Shown: piece after piece, positions 31,840 to 39,568 of the stretch
Numbering within the stretch: position 1 is the stretch's first letter
Layout of the letters: the number at the start of each line of letters is the position of its first letter
NCBI GenBank assembly: GCA_910578475.1
Contig: CAJTRK010000019.1
Span: forward strand, 1 to 63,622
Source of the DNA: an uncultured Lachnospiraceae bacterium
GTDB lineage: Bacteria > Bacillota > Clostridia > Lachnospirales > Lachnospiraceae
Direction: 5' to 3'
Length of the DNA: 63,622 nt
The notes under the pieces: generated by a model
Seen by the model: only the letters and a program-made list of their open reading frames with translations
Database searches by the model: none
Told to the model about the DNA's origin: nothing
Translations under genes and position numbers: made by a program

Positions 31840-32193
31840 ATGGAAGATAAACAGAGAATTATACAGGAACTTGTTCCCGGCAGGCAGATTACGCTGGCGC
31901 ACATTATCGCTAATCCGGACAGTATTCTTTATGAAAAACTGGGCCTGAACCCGGCCGTCGAGTATGCAAAATCCGCAATCGGCGTTCTGACGGTCAGTCC
32001 TGCGGAAACGGCAATTATCATTGCCGATATCGCGATGAAGTCTTCCGGCGTGGACCTCGGCTTTGTGGACAGGTTTTCCGGTTCGCTCATTGTTACGGGC
32101 ACGGTTTCACAGGTAGAGGCGGCAATACAGGCGATTCTCCTTTATACGGAGGAAACACTGGGCTACACCGTCTGCAAGATTACACGAACATGA
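31840..32193 (+). CDS. BMC shell protein, EutS/PduU type
   Basis: 117-residue circularly permuted BMC-H protein that forms hexamers in the microcompartment shell. The opening KQRIIQELVPGRQITLAHII, then AIGVLTVSPAETAIIIADIA and GFVDRFSGSLIVTGTVSQVE, match EutS/PduU, whose N-terminal strands form a small beta barrel capping the pore. ATG 31840 (after GAGAGGGCCTTTT) is preferred to 31825. It is the first gene of the operon, and its stop overlaps the start of the EutP/PduV gene by 4 bases. Confidence 0.94.
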   Translation: MEDKQRIIQELVPGRQITLAHIIANPDSILYEKLGLNPAVEYAKSAIGVLTVSPAETAIIIADIAMKSSGVDLGFVDRFSGSLIVTGTVSQVEAAIQAILLYTEETLGYTVCKITRT

Positions 32194-32642
32194 AAAAGCT
32201 GATTTTGATAGGACGCAGCGAAGCGGGAAAGACGACGCTGACGCAGGCGTTAAAAGGCGAAACGATTACTTATCAGAAAACACAGTACATCAATTATTAT
32301 GACGTTATCATCGATACGCCGGGTGAATACGCGCAGACTGCGAAGCTCGGCAGGGCGTTGGCGCTTTATTCGTACGAAGCCGATGTGGTGGGGCTGCTGC
32401 TCGCGGCAAACGAGCCTTATTCCCTCTACCCGCCGAATATCACCTGTATGGTGAACCGGGAGGTTATCGGTATTGTGACGAAAATTGACAGAGAAGACGC
32501 CGACCCGGAGCAGGCGGCGAGATGGCTGCGGCTGACAGGCTGTAAAAAGATTTTTTTTGTAAATTCCAGGGCAAGTGAAGGCGTGGCCGAGATTCTGGAG
32601 TATTTAAGCGAGCCGGAGGACGTACTTCCGTGGGAAGTGTGA
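32190..32642 (+). CDS. EutP/PduV-family small GTPase
   Basis: 150-residue P-loop protein of the EutP/PduV family that accompanies microcompartment operons; PduV has been linked to microcompartment localisation. Seen: Walker A LIGRSEAGKTTL at residues 6-17, switch/G3 DTPGEYA near residue 46, and G4-like VTKIDREDAD near residue 94, then FFVNSRASEGVAEIL. The start overlaps the EutS-like gene (ATGA). The TGA stop is formed by the first bases of the structured repeat at 32637. Confidence 0.9.
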   Translation: MKKLILIGRSEAGKTTLTQALKGETITYQKTQYINYYDVIIDTPGEYAQTAKLGRALALYSYEADVVGLLLAANEPYSLYPPNITCMVNREVIGIVTKIDREDADPEQAARWLRLTGCKKIFFVNSRASEGVAEILEYLSEPEDVLPWEV

Positions 32643-32747
32643 GAAGAACTTCTAAAGGCTCGCACCAGAGGGTGCTTCGCCAAGAAGTTCTACGACTTGC
32701 GGAGCAAGTCTTTCTCACACTGCAGAATGTCCTGGCGGCCATTCTGC
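32637..32747 (+). repeat. Structured intercistronic repeat, copy 1
   Basis: A folded element starting inside the EutP stop codon. Outer stem GTGTGAGAA/TTCTCACAC (32637-32645, 32712-32720) encloses stem AGAACTTCT/AGAAGTTCT (32645-32653, 32683-32691), hairpin GCACC/GGTGC (32662-32675), and hairpin GACTTGC/GCAAGTC (32694-32710). A following hairpin GCAGAATG/CATTCTGC ends at 32747. The fold would be a junction with several arms. Copies 2 and 3 keep the same stems with different bases. The rest of the gap to 32867 holds another weak AATAGAAA/TTTCTATT hairpin. Confidence 0.88.
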
Positions 32748-32867
32748 CTGGCTGGACAGGAGAAGGGAACCGCAATAGAAAATCTGCAATGCGGAATTTC
32801 TATTTGTATAATAAAAGTTCAGGCATTGAACGAATGCCAAAAATAAAGAAAAGAAAAGGAGAAAAAA

Positions 32868-33665
32868 ATGGCACTGAACGAGTATGAAATCAAGAAACAG
32901 ATTTGCGACATCGGTAAAAGAATTTATGACCGTAACATGGTTGCGGCGAATGACGGAAATATTTCCGTAAAGCTGAACGATAACGAATTTTTATGCACGC
33001 CTACCGGCGTATCGAAGGGATTTATGACCCCGGAATTTATCTGCAAGGTTGATGCGGACGGTAATGTAATCCAGGCAAACAAGGGATTCAGACCTTCTTC
33101 CGAAATCAAAATGCACATGCGTGTCTATAAGAAAAGACCCGATGTCGGTTCCGTTGTCCATGCGCATCCTACTTTTGCAACGAGCTTTGCAATCGCAGGC
33201 ATCCCGCTGACACAGCCAATCATGCCGGAAGCGGTTATCGCGCTCGGATGCGTTCCGATTGCACCTTACGGAACACCCTCCACAATGGAGATTCCCGATG
33301 CGGTAGAGCCTTATCTGGAGCACTTCGACGCGGTATTGCTGGAAAGCCACGGCGCGCTGACATGGTCTACCGACCTTCTCGCGGCTTATATGAAGATGGA
33401 ATCCGTAGAGTTCTATGCGGAGCTTCTTTACAAAGCGAGACAGCTCGGCGGTCCGAAGGAGTTCAGCCCTGAGAATGTTCAGAAATTATATGAAATCAGA
33501 AGAAAAATGGGCCTGCCCGGGCGTCATCCGGCGGACCTTTGCCAGAACAAAGGAAAGGCGAACTGCCATAACTGCGGTTCCTGTTCTTCTTCCGCAGGCT
33601 CTCAGGACAGCCAGGAACTGGTAGCGGCGATTACAAAGAAAGTTTTAGAGCAGCTCGGCAAATAA
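32868..33665 (+). CDS. fucA: Class II aldolase, fuculose/rhamnulose-1-phosphate type
   Basis: 265-residue zinc aldolase that cleaves L-fuculose-1-phosphate (or rhamnulose-1-phosphate) to DHAP and L-lactaldehyde. Family motifs: NDGNISVKLNDNEFLCTPTG near residue 26, PSSEIKMHMRVY, zinc site VVHAHPTFATSFAI near residue 96, and ESHGALTWS near residue 162. Beyond the usual end at about 215 it has a Cys-rich linker (NCHNCGSCSSSAG) and a terminal amphipathic helix SQELVAAITKKVLEQLGK, the form of an encapsulation peptide, so the aldolase is probably targeted to the shell. GGAGAAAAAA precedes ATG 32868. Confidence 0.92.
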   Translation: MALNEYEIKKQICDIGKRIYDRNMVAANDGNISVKLNDNEFLCTPTGVSKGFMTPEFICKVDADGNVIQANKGFRPSSEIKMHMRVYKKRPDVGSVVHAHPTFATSFAIAGIPLTQPIMPEAVIALGCVPIAPYGTPSTMEIPDAVEPYLEHFDAVLLESHGALTWSTDLLAAYMKMESVEFYAELLYKARQLGGPKEFSPENVQKLYEIRRKMGLPGRHPADLCQNKGKANCHNCGSCSSSAGSQDSQELVAAITKKVLEQLGK

Positions 33666-33668
33666 TCT

Positions 33669-34148
33669 ATGGATAAATATAATCTTGAAAAAATAGTAAA
33701 GAACCTCGTTGACGAGGCAATCGTAAAAGAAATCATGTCCCTGCAGCTCGCCGTGAAGCTGATTGAAGCGGTGGAGCAGAAAGCACTGGAAATGGGCATG
33801 CGTGTCGTTATCGCCGTATCGGATGCGTCGGGAAGACCGGTTGCGGTTCATTGTATGGACAACGCCTATCACGGCAGCTTCGATGTAGCGTTGAACAAGA
33901 CTTATACGGCGACCGCTTTTCAGATGTCAACGAGCGAATTATCACGATTATGTCAGCCCGGCCATGACCTGTACGGCCTGCAGTTTTCGAATGACGGGAA
34001 AGTCATGATACTTGGCGGCGGAGAACCGCTGATGGTCGGGAATACCATGATAGGCGCCCTGGGCGTGTCCGGCGGCACAGCCGTTCAGGATACTGAGCTG
34101 GCGGCCTATGGAAAAGCCATGTTAAAGGAGGTAATCAAGTGTCTTTAG
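33669..34148 (+). CDS. GlcG/HbpS-like (PduO C-terminal domain) protein
   Basis: 159-residue protein matching the GlcG/HbpS domain, which also forms the heme/corrin-binding C-terminal part of PduO. Core motifs: ALEMGMRVVIAVSDASGRPV, MDNAYHGSFDVALNKTYTAT, PGHDLYGLQFS, VMILGGGEPLMVGNTMIGAL and GVSGGTAVQDTELA. The N-terminal stretch NLEKIVKNLVDEAI is amphipathic and could be an encapsulation signal. It starts 3 bases after the aldolase stop and overlaps the aldehyde dehydrogenase start. The adenosyltransferase half of PduO is absent, as expected where the dehydratase is B12-independent. Confidence 0.88.
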   Translation: MDKYNLEKIVKNLVDEAIVKEIMSLQLAVKLIEAVEQKALEMGMRVVIAVSDASGRPVAVHCMDNAYHGSFDVALNKTYTATAFQMSTSELSRLCQPGHDLYGLQFSNDGKVMILGGGEPLMVGNTMIGALGVSGGTAVQDTELAAYGKAMLKEVIKCL

Positions 34149-35530
34149 ATGAAAGCATGATTCATGACATTGTACAGAAAGTCATGGCGAATATGCAGAT
34201 AGCCGGTTCTGTGGAAGGGATGCACGGTGTTTTTCAGGACATGAATGACGCCATCAAGGCATCTATCGAAGCACAGAAGGTGGTCCGCAATCTGAGTCTG
34301 GACCAGAGAGAAAAAATCATCTCTGCCATCAGAAGAAAAACACATGAGAATGCCGAAATCATCGCCAATATGGGCGTGAATGAGACCGGTATGGGAAATG
34401 TGGGAGATAAAATTTTGAAGCATCACCTGACAGCGGACAAAACGCCCGGAACAGAGGATTTAAGCACGATTGCATGGTCCGGCGACAGAGGACTGACGTT
34501 AGTGGAGATGGGGCCTTTCGGTGTTATCGGCGCGATTACGCCGGCGACAAATCCGTCCGAAACGGTCATCTGTAATTCTATCGGCATGATTGCAGGCGGC
34601 AATACGGTGGTGTTCAATCCCCATCCGAATGCGAAGAAAACAACAATTTTTACCATTAATATGATTAATGAAGCTTCTCTGGAAGCAGGCGGCCCGGATA
34701 ACATCGCGGTAACGGTGGAAGCGCCTACGATGGATTCCAGCGCGGTTATGATGAAACATCCGGCGATACCGCTCCTTGTTGCGACAGGCGGTCCCGGCGT
34801 TGTGACGGCAGTTCTGTCTTCCGGAAAAAGGGCGATTGGTGCGGGCGCGGGGAATCCGCCGGTCTTGGTTGATGACACCGCGGATGTTCGGAAAGCGGCG
34901 CAGGACATTGTGAACGGCTGTACATTTGACAATAATCTGCCCTGTATCGCGGAAAAAGAAATTGTGGCGATGGACGGCATCGCAGACGAGCTGATGCACT
35001 ATATGATTCAGGAGAACGGCTGTTATCTTGCGAGCAAAGAAATTCAGGATAAGCTGACGGCGACCGTTATTACCCCGAAGGGCGCGCTGAACAGAAAATG
35101 TGTAGGCAGAAGCGCAAGAGCGCTGCTTTCTATGGTTGGTGTAGAAGTGGGACCGGAAATCAGATGTATTGTGTTTGAAGGCCCGAAAGAGCATCCGCTC
35201 ATCGCGACGGAACTGATGATGCCGATTCTGGGCATGGTCAGAGTAAAGAGCTTTGAAGAAGGTGTGGAAACGGCCGTATGGCTGGAGCATGGCAACCGCC
35301 ATTCCGCACATATTCATTCCAAAAATGTAGACAATATCACAACTTATGCAAAGGCAGTCGATACAGCGATTCTTGTGAAGAACGGGCCGAGTTATGCAGC
35401 GCTCGGATTCGGCGGCGAAGGATACTGTACCTTCACGATTGCCTCAAGAACGGGCGAGGGCCTGACGAGCGCGCAGACATTTACGAAGAGAAGACGCTGC
35501 ACGATGTCGGACAGCCTCTGCATCCGTTAA
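34139..35530 (+). CDS. CoA-acylating propionaldehyde dehydrogenase, PduP-like
   Basis: 463-residue aldehyde dehydrogenase that converts propionaldehyde, NAD+ and CoA to propionyl-CoA inside the compartment. GTG start with a perfect AAGGAGGTAATCAA site, overlapping the previous gene by 10 bases. Residues 1-20 (SLDESMIHDIVQKVMANMQI) form the typical N-terminal encapsulation helix. Catalytic region: GAITPATNPSETVICNSIGM near residue 130, VATGGPGVVTAVLSSGKRAI near residue 215, and the active-site Cys in NNLPCIAEKEIV near residue 268. Length equals PduP/EutE. Confidence 0.94.
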   Translation: MSLDESMIHDIVQKVMANMQIAGSVEGMHGVFQDMNDAIKASIEAQKVVRNLSLDQREKIISAIRRKTHENAEIIANMGVNETGMGNVGDKILKHHLTADKTPGTEDLSTIAWSGDRGLTLVEMGPFGVIGAITPATNPSETVICNSIGMIAGGNTVVFNPHPNAKKTTIFTINMINEASLEAGGPDNIAVTVEAPTMDSSAVMMKHPAIPLLVATGGPGVVTAVLSSGKRAIGAGAGNPPVLVDDTADVRKAAQDIVNGCTFDNNLPCIAEKEIVAMDGIADELMHYMIQENGCYLASKEIQDKLTATVITPKGALNRKCVGRSARALLSMVGVEVGPEIRCIVFEGPKEHPLIATELMMPILGMVRVKSFEEGVETAVWLEHGNRHSAHIHSKNVDNITTYAKAVDTAILVKNGPSYAALGFGGEGYCTFTIASRTGEGLTSAQTFTKRRRCTMSDSLCIR

Positions 35531-35532
35531 AA

Positions 35533-35642
35533 GTGTGAAGAGAAGTTCTAAAACTCGCAGCAATGGCTGCTTCGTTAAGAACTTCTACGGTTCGCAGGAT
35601 GAACCTTTCTCACACCGCAGAATGTCCGTGCGGCCATTCTGC
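35533..35642 (+). repeat. Structured intercistronic repeat, copy 2
   Basis: It starts 2 bases after the PduP stop. Outer stem GTGTGA/TCACAC (35533-35538, 35610-35615); stem AGAAGTTCT/AGAACTTCT (35541-35549, 35578-35586), where the central pair is swapped relative to copy 1; hairpin GCAGC/GCTGC (35557-35570) replacing GCACC/GGTGC; hairpin GGTTC/GAACC (35589-35605) replacing GACTTGC/GCAAGTC; then GCAGAATG/CATTCTGC (35617-35642). Pairing is kept although the sequence differs. The gap to 35707 has no further feature than the ribosome site AAAGGAG. Confidence 0.88.
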
Positions 35643-35707
35643 ATGAATTTTCGTCAGGAAGTTCTAATGCACATGTCTTAACAGACAGAAAGGAGTATGA
35701 TAGAGAG

Positions 35708-36931
35708 ATGGCAGTAAATGAAAAGGAAGTTGAGCAGATTGTCAAACAAATCCTGGGTCAGCTTTCAGGAAACGGCGTCAGCGCTCCAACAGCCGCCGCA
35801 ACAGGAAAAAGCCAGGCAGGAGCAGATATTCCGGCATCCGCACATGTTGCGATGCTGACAGGACTGGAGAAATTCGAAGTAAAAGAATTTCCGATGCCTC
35901 AGGTCGGCGACGACGATATTCTCGTGAAAGTAGAAGGCTGCGGCGTCTGCGGAACGGATGCGCATGAATTCAAACGCGACCCCTTCGGCCTGATTCCGGT
36001 AGCCCTCGGACATGAAGGAACCGGAGAAATCGTCAGGATGGGTAAAAACGTAAAGAAAGACAGCGCGGGCAAAGACTTACATATCGGTGATAAAGTCGTA
36101 ACCTGTATGATTTTCCAGGATGACCCGGAAATTACAATGTATGATTTGAATAAACAGAACGTGGGCGCGGCGGACGTATACGGACTGCTTCCCGATGATG
36201 ACGTACATCTGAACGGATGGTTTTCCGATTACATTCTGATTCGCGGCGGTTCAACCGTATTCAATGTAAGCGACCTGGACCTGGATTCCAGAATCCTGAT
36301 TGAGCCCTGCGCGGTGCTCATACATGCGGTGGAAAGAGCGAAAACAACGGGAATCCTGCGATTCAACAGCCGTGTTGTCGTACAGGGCTGCGGACCGATT
36401 GGTCTGATTTGTATCGCGGTGCTCCGCACGCTTGGCATTGAAAACATAACGGCGGTGGACGGCAACGAAATGCGTCTTGATTTTGCGAAGAGACTCGGCG
36501 CTTCCCAGACGGTAAGCTTTAAGGATTATCAGGGAATTGAAGCACTGATCGGAGCAGTCAAAGAATCCTTTGGCGGACATCTTGCGGATTTTGCATTCCA
36601 GTGTACGGGAAATCCGGCTGCGCATGCCAATATCTACAAATTCATCCGTAACGGCGGCGGACTTTGTGAACTGGGCTTTTTCGTAAACGGCGGCGATGCG
36701 ACGATTAATCCGCACTTCGATTTGTGTTCCAAAGAAATTACGCTGGTCGGTTCCTGGGTATATACGCTGCGGGATTATGCGACGACTTTTGATTTCCTGA
36801 AGAGAGCAAAAGGAATCGGACTGCCGCTGGCAGACCTGATTACGCATAAATATCCGTTGGAGCAGATTAACGAAGCGCTTAAGACGAATCTTGCAATGAC
36901 CGGATTGAAAATCGCAATCGTAAACAGGTAG
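35708..36931 (+). CDS. Zinc alcohol dehydrogenase with encapsulation peptide
   Basis: 407-residue medium-chain dehydrogenase. Residues 1-19 (EKEVEQIVKQILGQLSG) are an amphipathic encapsulation helix, followed by a Ser/Ala/Pro-rich linker to about residue 45 and then a zinc-dependent alcohol dehydrogenase: VEGCGVCGTDAHEFKRD (catalytic Cys), ALGHEGTGEIVRMG (His-Glu), Rossmann VVQGCGPIGLICIAVLR near residue 222, and VGSWVYTLRDYATTFDFL. The four-Cys structural zinc loop of classical enzymes is not seen; TCMIFQDDPEITMYDLNKQN stands in its place. The likely job is to regenerate NAD+ by reducing propionaldehyde to propanol (or lactaldehyde to propanediol). Confidence 0.9.
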   Translation: MAVNEKEVEQIVKQILGQLSGNGVSAPTAAATGKSQAGADIPASAHVAMLTGLEKFEVKEFPMPQVGDDDILVKVEGCGVCGTDAHEFKRDPFGLIPVALGHEGTGEIVRMGKNVKKDSAGKDLHIGDKVVTCMIFQDDPEITMYDLNKQNVGAADVYGLLPDDDVHLNGWFSDYILIRGGSTVFNVSDLDLDSRILIEPCAVLIHAVERAKTTGILRFNSRVVVQGCGPIGLICIAVLRTLGIENITAVDGNEMRLDFAKRLGASQTVSFKDYQGIEALIGAVKESFGGHLADFAFQCTGNPAAHANIYKFIRNGGGLCELGFFVNGGDATINPHFDLCSKEITLVGSWVYTLRDYATTFDFLKRAKGIGLPLADLITHKYPLEQINEALKTNLAMTGLKIAIVNR

Positions 36932-36974
36932 AAAGAACAAAATTCTTTTTGTCCGTTGAGGAAGGAATAAAGGT

Positions 36975-37319
36975 ATGGTTATGGAAGAAGTAACATCTCG
37001 TAAGGAAGCGGAAGCAGTAGGTCTGCTGGAAGTATTCGGCCTCGTATGCGCCTTCCTTGCCGCGGACGCGGGCTGCAAGGCGGCAAATGTCCGTCTGGAA
37101 GTGTTCGATAAGAATAAGCCGGCCAACGCAGACGCGCTGCCTGTACCGCTTTTGGTAACGGTTAAATTCAGAGGCAGTATTGCGGATGTCGAGGAAGCTA
37201 TGAGAGCCGCGGAAGAGGTTGCGCTTGCAAATACGGGAGTCGTATGTAAATACATTATCCCAAGACCGACGGAAGATACGGAGAAAATGCTGAAAATCAG
37301 CGCACTTGACAAAAACTAG
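36975..37319 (+). CDS. BMC-H shell protein with enlarged pore loop
   Basis: 114-residue single-domain BMC shell protein. It has an N-terminal extension (MVMEEVTSRKEAEA) before the BMC core VGLLEVFGLVCAFLAADAGC and ends PRPTEDTEKMLKISALDKN. Between strands 2 and 3, where PduA has the short pore loop KIGSG, it carries a longer loop DKNKPANADALPVPLLVTV, so the pore should differ from the PduA-like paralogues. GAGGAAGGAATAAAGGT precedes the ATG; the second Met at 36981 is also possible. The TAG stop is directly followed by repeat copy 3. Confidence 0.88.
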   Translation: MVMEEVTSRKEAEAVGLLEVFGLVCAFLAADAGCKAANVRLEVFDKNKPANADALPVPLLVTVKFRGSIADVEEAMRAAEEVALANTGVVCKYIIPRPTEDTEKMLKISALDKN

Positions 37320-37464
37320 TGTGAAGAGAAGTTCTAGGGCTCACAGCAAAGGCTGTTTCGCCAAGAACTTCTACGGTTTGCCTTTTGCAAATCTTCTTCA
37401 CACCGAAGAATGCCCAAAATACGGGCATTCTCCGTACCGATATGAGATTCCGCAGAGCGGAATC
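37319..37464 (+). repeat. Structured intercistronic repeat, copy 3
   Basis: It starts at the last base of the upstream TAG stop. Outer stem GTGTGAAG/CTTCACAC (37319-37326, 37396-37403); stem AGAAGTTCT/AGAACTTCT (37327-37335, 37364-37372); hairpin ACAGC/GCTGT (37343-37356); hairpin GTTTGC/GCAAAT with a G.U; hairpin AGAATGCCC/GGGCATTCT (37407-37431); and an extra perfect hairpin GATTCCGC/GCGGAATC (37446-37464). A stray left arm of a fourth copy (GTGTGAGAAGAAACTT) follows at about 37475. Confidence 0.88.
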
Positions 37465-37522
37465 ATGCGGGTTAGTGTGAGAAGAAACTTGAAACAGGAA
37501 AGTATAATAAGGAGGATTTCAT

Positions 37523-37801
37523 ATGTCACAGGAAGCTTTAGGAATGGTTGAAACAAGAGGACTTACGGCTGCAATCGAGGCGGCTGATGCAATGACCAAA
37601 GCGGCGGAAGTAGTTCTGATTGGAACGGAAAAAATCGGTTCCGGACTCGTAACCGTTATGGTACGCGGTGATGTAGGCGCAGTAAAGGCAGCGGTTGAGG
37701 CCGGCACGAGTGCGGCAAGCAAATTAGGCGAACTGGTAGCGACCCATGTAATACCGAGACCGCATAACGACGTGGAGAAGATTCTTCCGAAATTCAAATA
37801 A
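37523..37801 (+). CDS. BMC-H shell protein, PduA/PduJ-like (1)
   Basis: 92-residue canonical BMC-H protein forming the hexagonal shell facets. Core features: ALGMVETRGLTAAIEAADAM, pore loop EKIGSGLVTVMVRGDVGAVK with the KIGSG motif of PduA, and HVIPRPHNDVEKILPKF at the end. AAGGAGGATTTCAT gives a strong start. It is nearly the same as the gene at 38284 (identical pore and flanking region), with a divergent BMC-H between them. Confidence 0.96.
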   Translation: MSQEALGMVETRGLTAAIEAADAMTKAAEVVLIGTEKIGSGLVTVMVRGDVGAVKAAVEAGTSAASKLGELVATHVIPRPHNDVEKILPKFK

Positions 37802-37855
37802 GACATTCTTTCAAAACAGTAAAATGAGTCATGCGGCATGAAAAGGAGTAACGGC

Positions 37856-38224
37856 ATGGGTAAAGCATATGGATTCATAGAAATAACCGGAGTCGTGGCG
37901 GCAATGGACGCGCTGGATATCATGTGCAAGGCGGCGAATGTGGAACTTGCAACATGGGAGCGCAAGCTCGGAGGAAGGCTGGTCACGCTGGTAATAGAAG
38001 GGGATGTGTCGGCGGTCAGACAGGCCGTTGAGGCAGGCTCTACGCAGGCGCTGAAGAAGCCTGCGGCAACCGGAGTGCTTCCCAACCCGCATCCGGAAAT
38101 TGTCAGAATGGTAGAATTATCGGCAAGCCGATTCAAAGGAAAAACGGAGCCTTCATCCGGCTCGAAGATGTTGGGTGAAGACCCGCCGGATTTCGTACCA
38201 AAAGACCAGAACGAGAAGATATAA
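37856..38224 (+). CDS. BMC-H shell protein with diverged pore and C-tail
   Basis: 122-residue BMC-H protein: AYGFIEITGVVAAMDALDIM, WERKLGGRLVTLVIEGDVSA and GVLPNPHPEIVRMVELSAS. The pore motif is KLGGR instead of KIGSG, which adds a positive charge near the pore. A C-terminal extension of about 30 residues (KTEPSSGSKMLGEDPPDFVP and onward) is hydrophilic and probably disordered. ATG 37856 is set by AAAGGAGTAACGGC; the in-frame ATG 37838 lies upstream of that site. Confidence 0.9.
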   Translation: MGKAYGFIEITGVVAAMDALDIMCKAANVELATWERKLGGRLVTLVIEGDVSAVRQAVEAGSTQALKKPAATGVLPNPHPEIVRMVELSASRFKGKTEPSSGSKMLGEDPPDFVPKDQNEKI

Positions 38225-38283
38225 GAAAGATATTTGGAACAATATAATCAATTTTTATTTAAGAAAACAGGAGGAAATGAATT

Positions 38284-38565
38284 ATGGCATCACTCGAAGC
38301 ATTGGGAATGGTTGAAACAAGAGGACTGGTAGCTGCAATCGAAGCAGCGGATGCGATGTGCAAGGCTGCAAACGTAACTTTAATCGGAACGGAGAAAATC
38401 GGTTCCGGACTCGTAACCGTTATGGTACGCGGCGATGTAGGCGCGGTAAAATCAGCAGTAGAGGCAGGCGCTAACAGCGCAGGCGCGCTCGGTGAGCTGG
38501 TAGCGACCCATGTAATCCCGAGACCGCATAACGACGTAGAGATGATTTTACCGAAACTCGCTTAG
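38284..38565 (+). CDS. BMC-H shell protein, PduA/PduJ-like (2)
   Basis: 93-residue BMC-H protein, near-duplicate of the one at 37523: LEALGMVETRGLVAAIEAAD, EKIGSGLVTVMVRGDVGAVK (same pore), HVIPRPHNDVEMILPKLA. Differences are mostly around residues 25-31 (MCKAANVTL versus MTKAAEVVL) and 60-66. GGAGGAAATGAATT precedes the start. Probably a major facet protein. Confidence 0.96.
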   Translation: MASLEALGMVETRGLVAAIEAADAMCKAANVTLIGTEKIGSGLVTVMVRGDVGAVKSAVEAGANSAGALGELVATHVIPRPHNDVEMILPKLA

Positions 38566-38610
38566 TCTGAAAGCTGCAGGTAATGACTTTGAAGGAGCGG
38601 GGTAATAATT

Positions 38611-39255
38611 ATGGACACTTATCATGAAGTAGAGCGAATTACGAGAATGGTGCTCCAGACAATTGAAAATGCCAAAGAGAACGAGAAACGCATGACGATT
38701 CCCGTCGGCGTTTCCGCGAGGCATATCCATCTGACACAGGAAGATGTGGAAAAATTATTTGGGGCAGGTTATCAGCTGACGAAAAAGAAAGATTTGATGG
38801 GCGGGCAGTTTGCGGCGAATGAACAGTGTACTATCGTAGGACTGAAACTGCGGGCGATTGAAAACGTACGGATTTTAGGACCCGTCAGGAAAAAATCGCA
38901 GGTCGAGATATCCGCTACGGACGCGCGGACATTGGGCGTTAATGCGCCGCTGCGCCAGTCGGGCGATACGGCCGGTTCGTCTCCAGTTGCGCTCGTCGGT
39001 CCGAAAGGAGCCGTTTATCTGAACGAGGGCTGTATCGTTGCGGCAAGGCATATTCATATGACCCCCGCGGAGGCGGCATCCGCATCGCTGCATGACGGAG
39101 ACTATGTTTCCGTCAAAATGGGAAATGAAAGAGGCGCGGTTCTCGACCATGTGAAGATTCGCGTTGACGAGTCCTTTTCTCTTGAGATGCACATCGACAC
39201 GGACGAAGCCAATGCCTGTCAGGTAAAACAGGGCGACTGTGCGGCAATAGTGTAG
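38611..39255 (+). CDS. pduL: PduL-type phosphotransacylase
   Basis: 214-residue phosphate propanoyltransferase that converts propionyl-CoA plus phosphate to propionyl-phosphate and recycles CoA in the lumen. Residues 1-20 (DTYHEVERITRMVLQTIEN) form an N-terminal encapsulation helix. Two PduL half-domains follow with zinc-binding His motifs: VGVSARHIHLTQEDVEKLFG near residue 33 and GCIVAARHIHMTPAEAASAS near residue 141, plus RILGPVRKKSQVEIS. GGAGCGGGGTAATAATT precedes the ATG. Confidence 0.95.
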   Translation: MDTYHEVERITRMVLQTIENAKENEKRMTIPVGVSARHIHLTQEDVEKLFGAGYQLTKKKDLMGGQFAANEQCTIVGLKLRAIENVRILGPVRKKSQVEISATDARTLGVNAPLRQSGDTAGSSPVALVGPKGAVYLNEGCIVAARHIHMTPAEAASASLHDGDYVSVKMGNERGAVLDHVKIRVDESFSLEMHIDTDEANACQVKQGDCAAIV

Positions 39256-39296
39256 ATTCGCAGCAGCGTGCTCGATTTTTTATAACGAGGTTCATT

Positions 39297-39566
39297 ATGA
39301 TAATAGGAAAAGTAGTAGGAAGTTTATTTTCTACAAGAAAAAGTGAAAAGCTGGTTGGCAACAAGTTTATGATAGTGGAACCTGTCGAGACGATGAGAGG
39401 AAACGGTGAGCGCCTCGTGGCGATTGATATTATCGGCGCCGGAATCGGAGAATATGTCCTGGTGGCACAGGGGTCTGCGGCCAGAATCGGATGCGATATG
39501 ACCAGTGCGCCCGTCGATGCGGCAATTGTAGGCATCATTGACGAAGGACAGGATTGGAGCAGGTAA
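39297..39566 (+). CDS. BMC-P vertex protein, EutN/PduN/CcmL type
   Basis: 89-residue pentameric vertex protein that closes the shell corners: MIIGKVVGSLFSTRKSEKLV, KFMIVEPVE, ERLVAIDIIGAGIGEYVLVA, QGSAARI and APVDAAIVGIID all match the family. It starts 41 bases after pduL and its stop overlaps the ribosome site of the PduS gene. Confidence 0.95.
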   Translation: MIIGKVVGSLFSTRKSEKLVGNKFMIVEPVETMRGNGERLVAIDIIGAGIGEYVLVAQGSAARIGCDMTSAPVDAAIVGIIDEGQDWSR

Positions 39567-39568
39567 TC

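Noticed and set aside
35531..37522. Coding potential in the two gaps flanking the zinc alcohol dehydrogenase and shell genes
   Set aside because: No start with ribosome site or conserved frame is found; the sequence is explained by the folded repeats.
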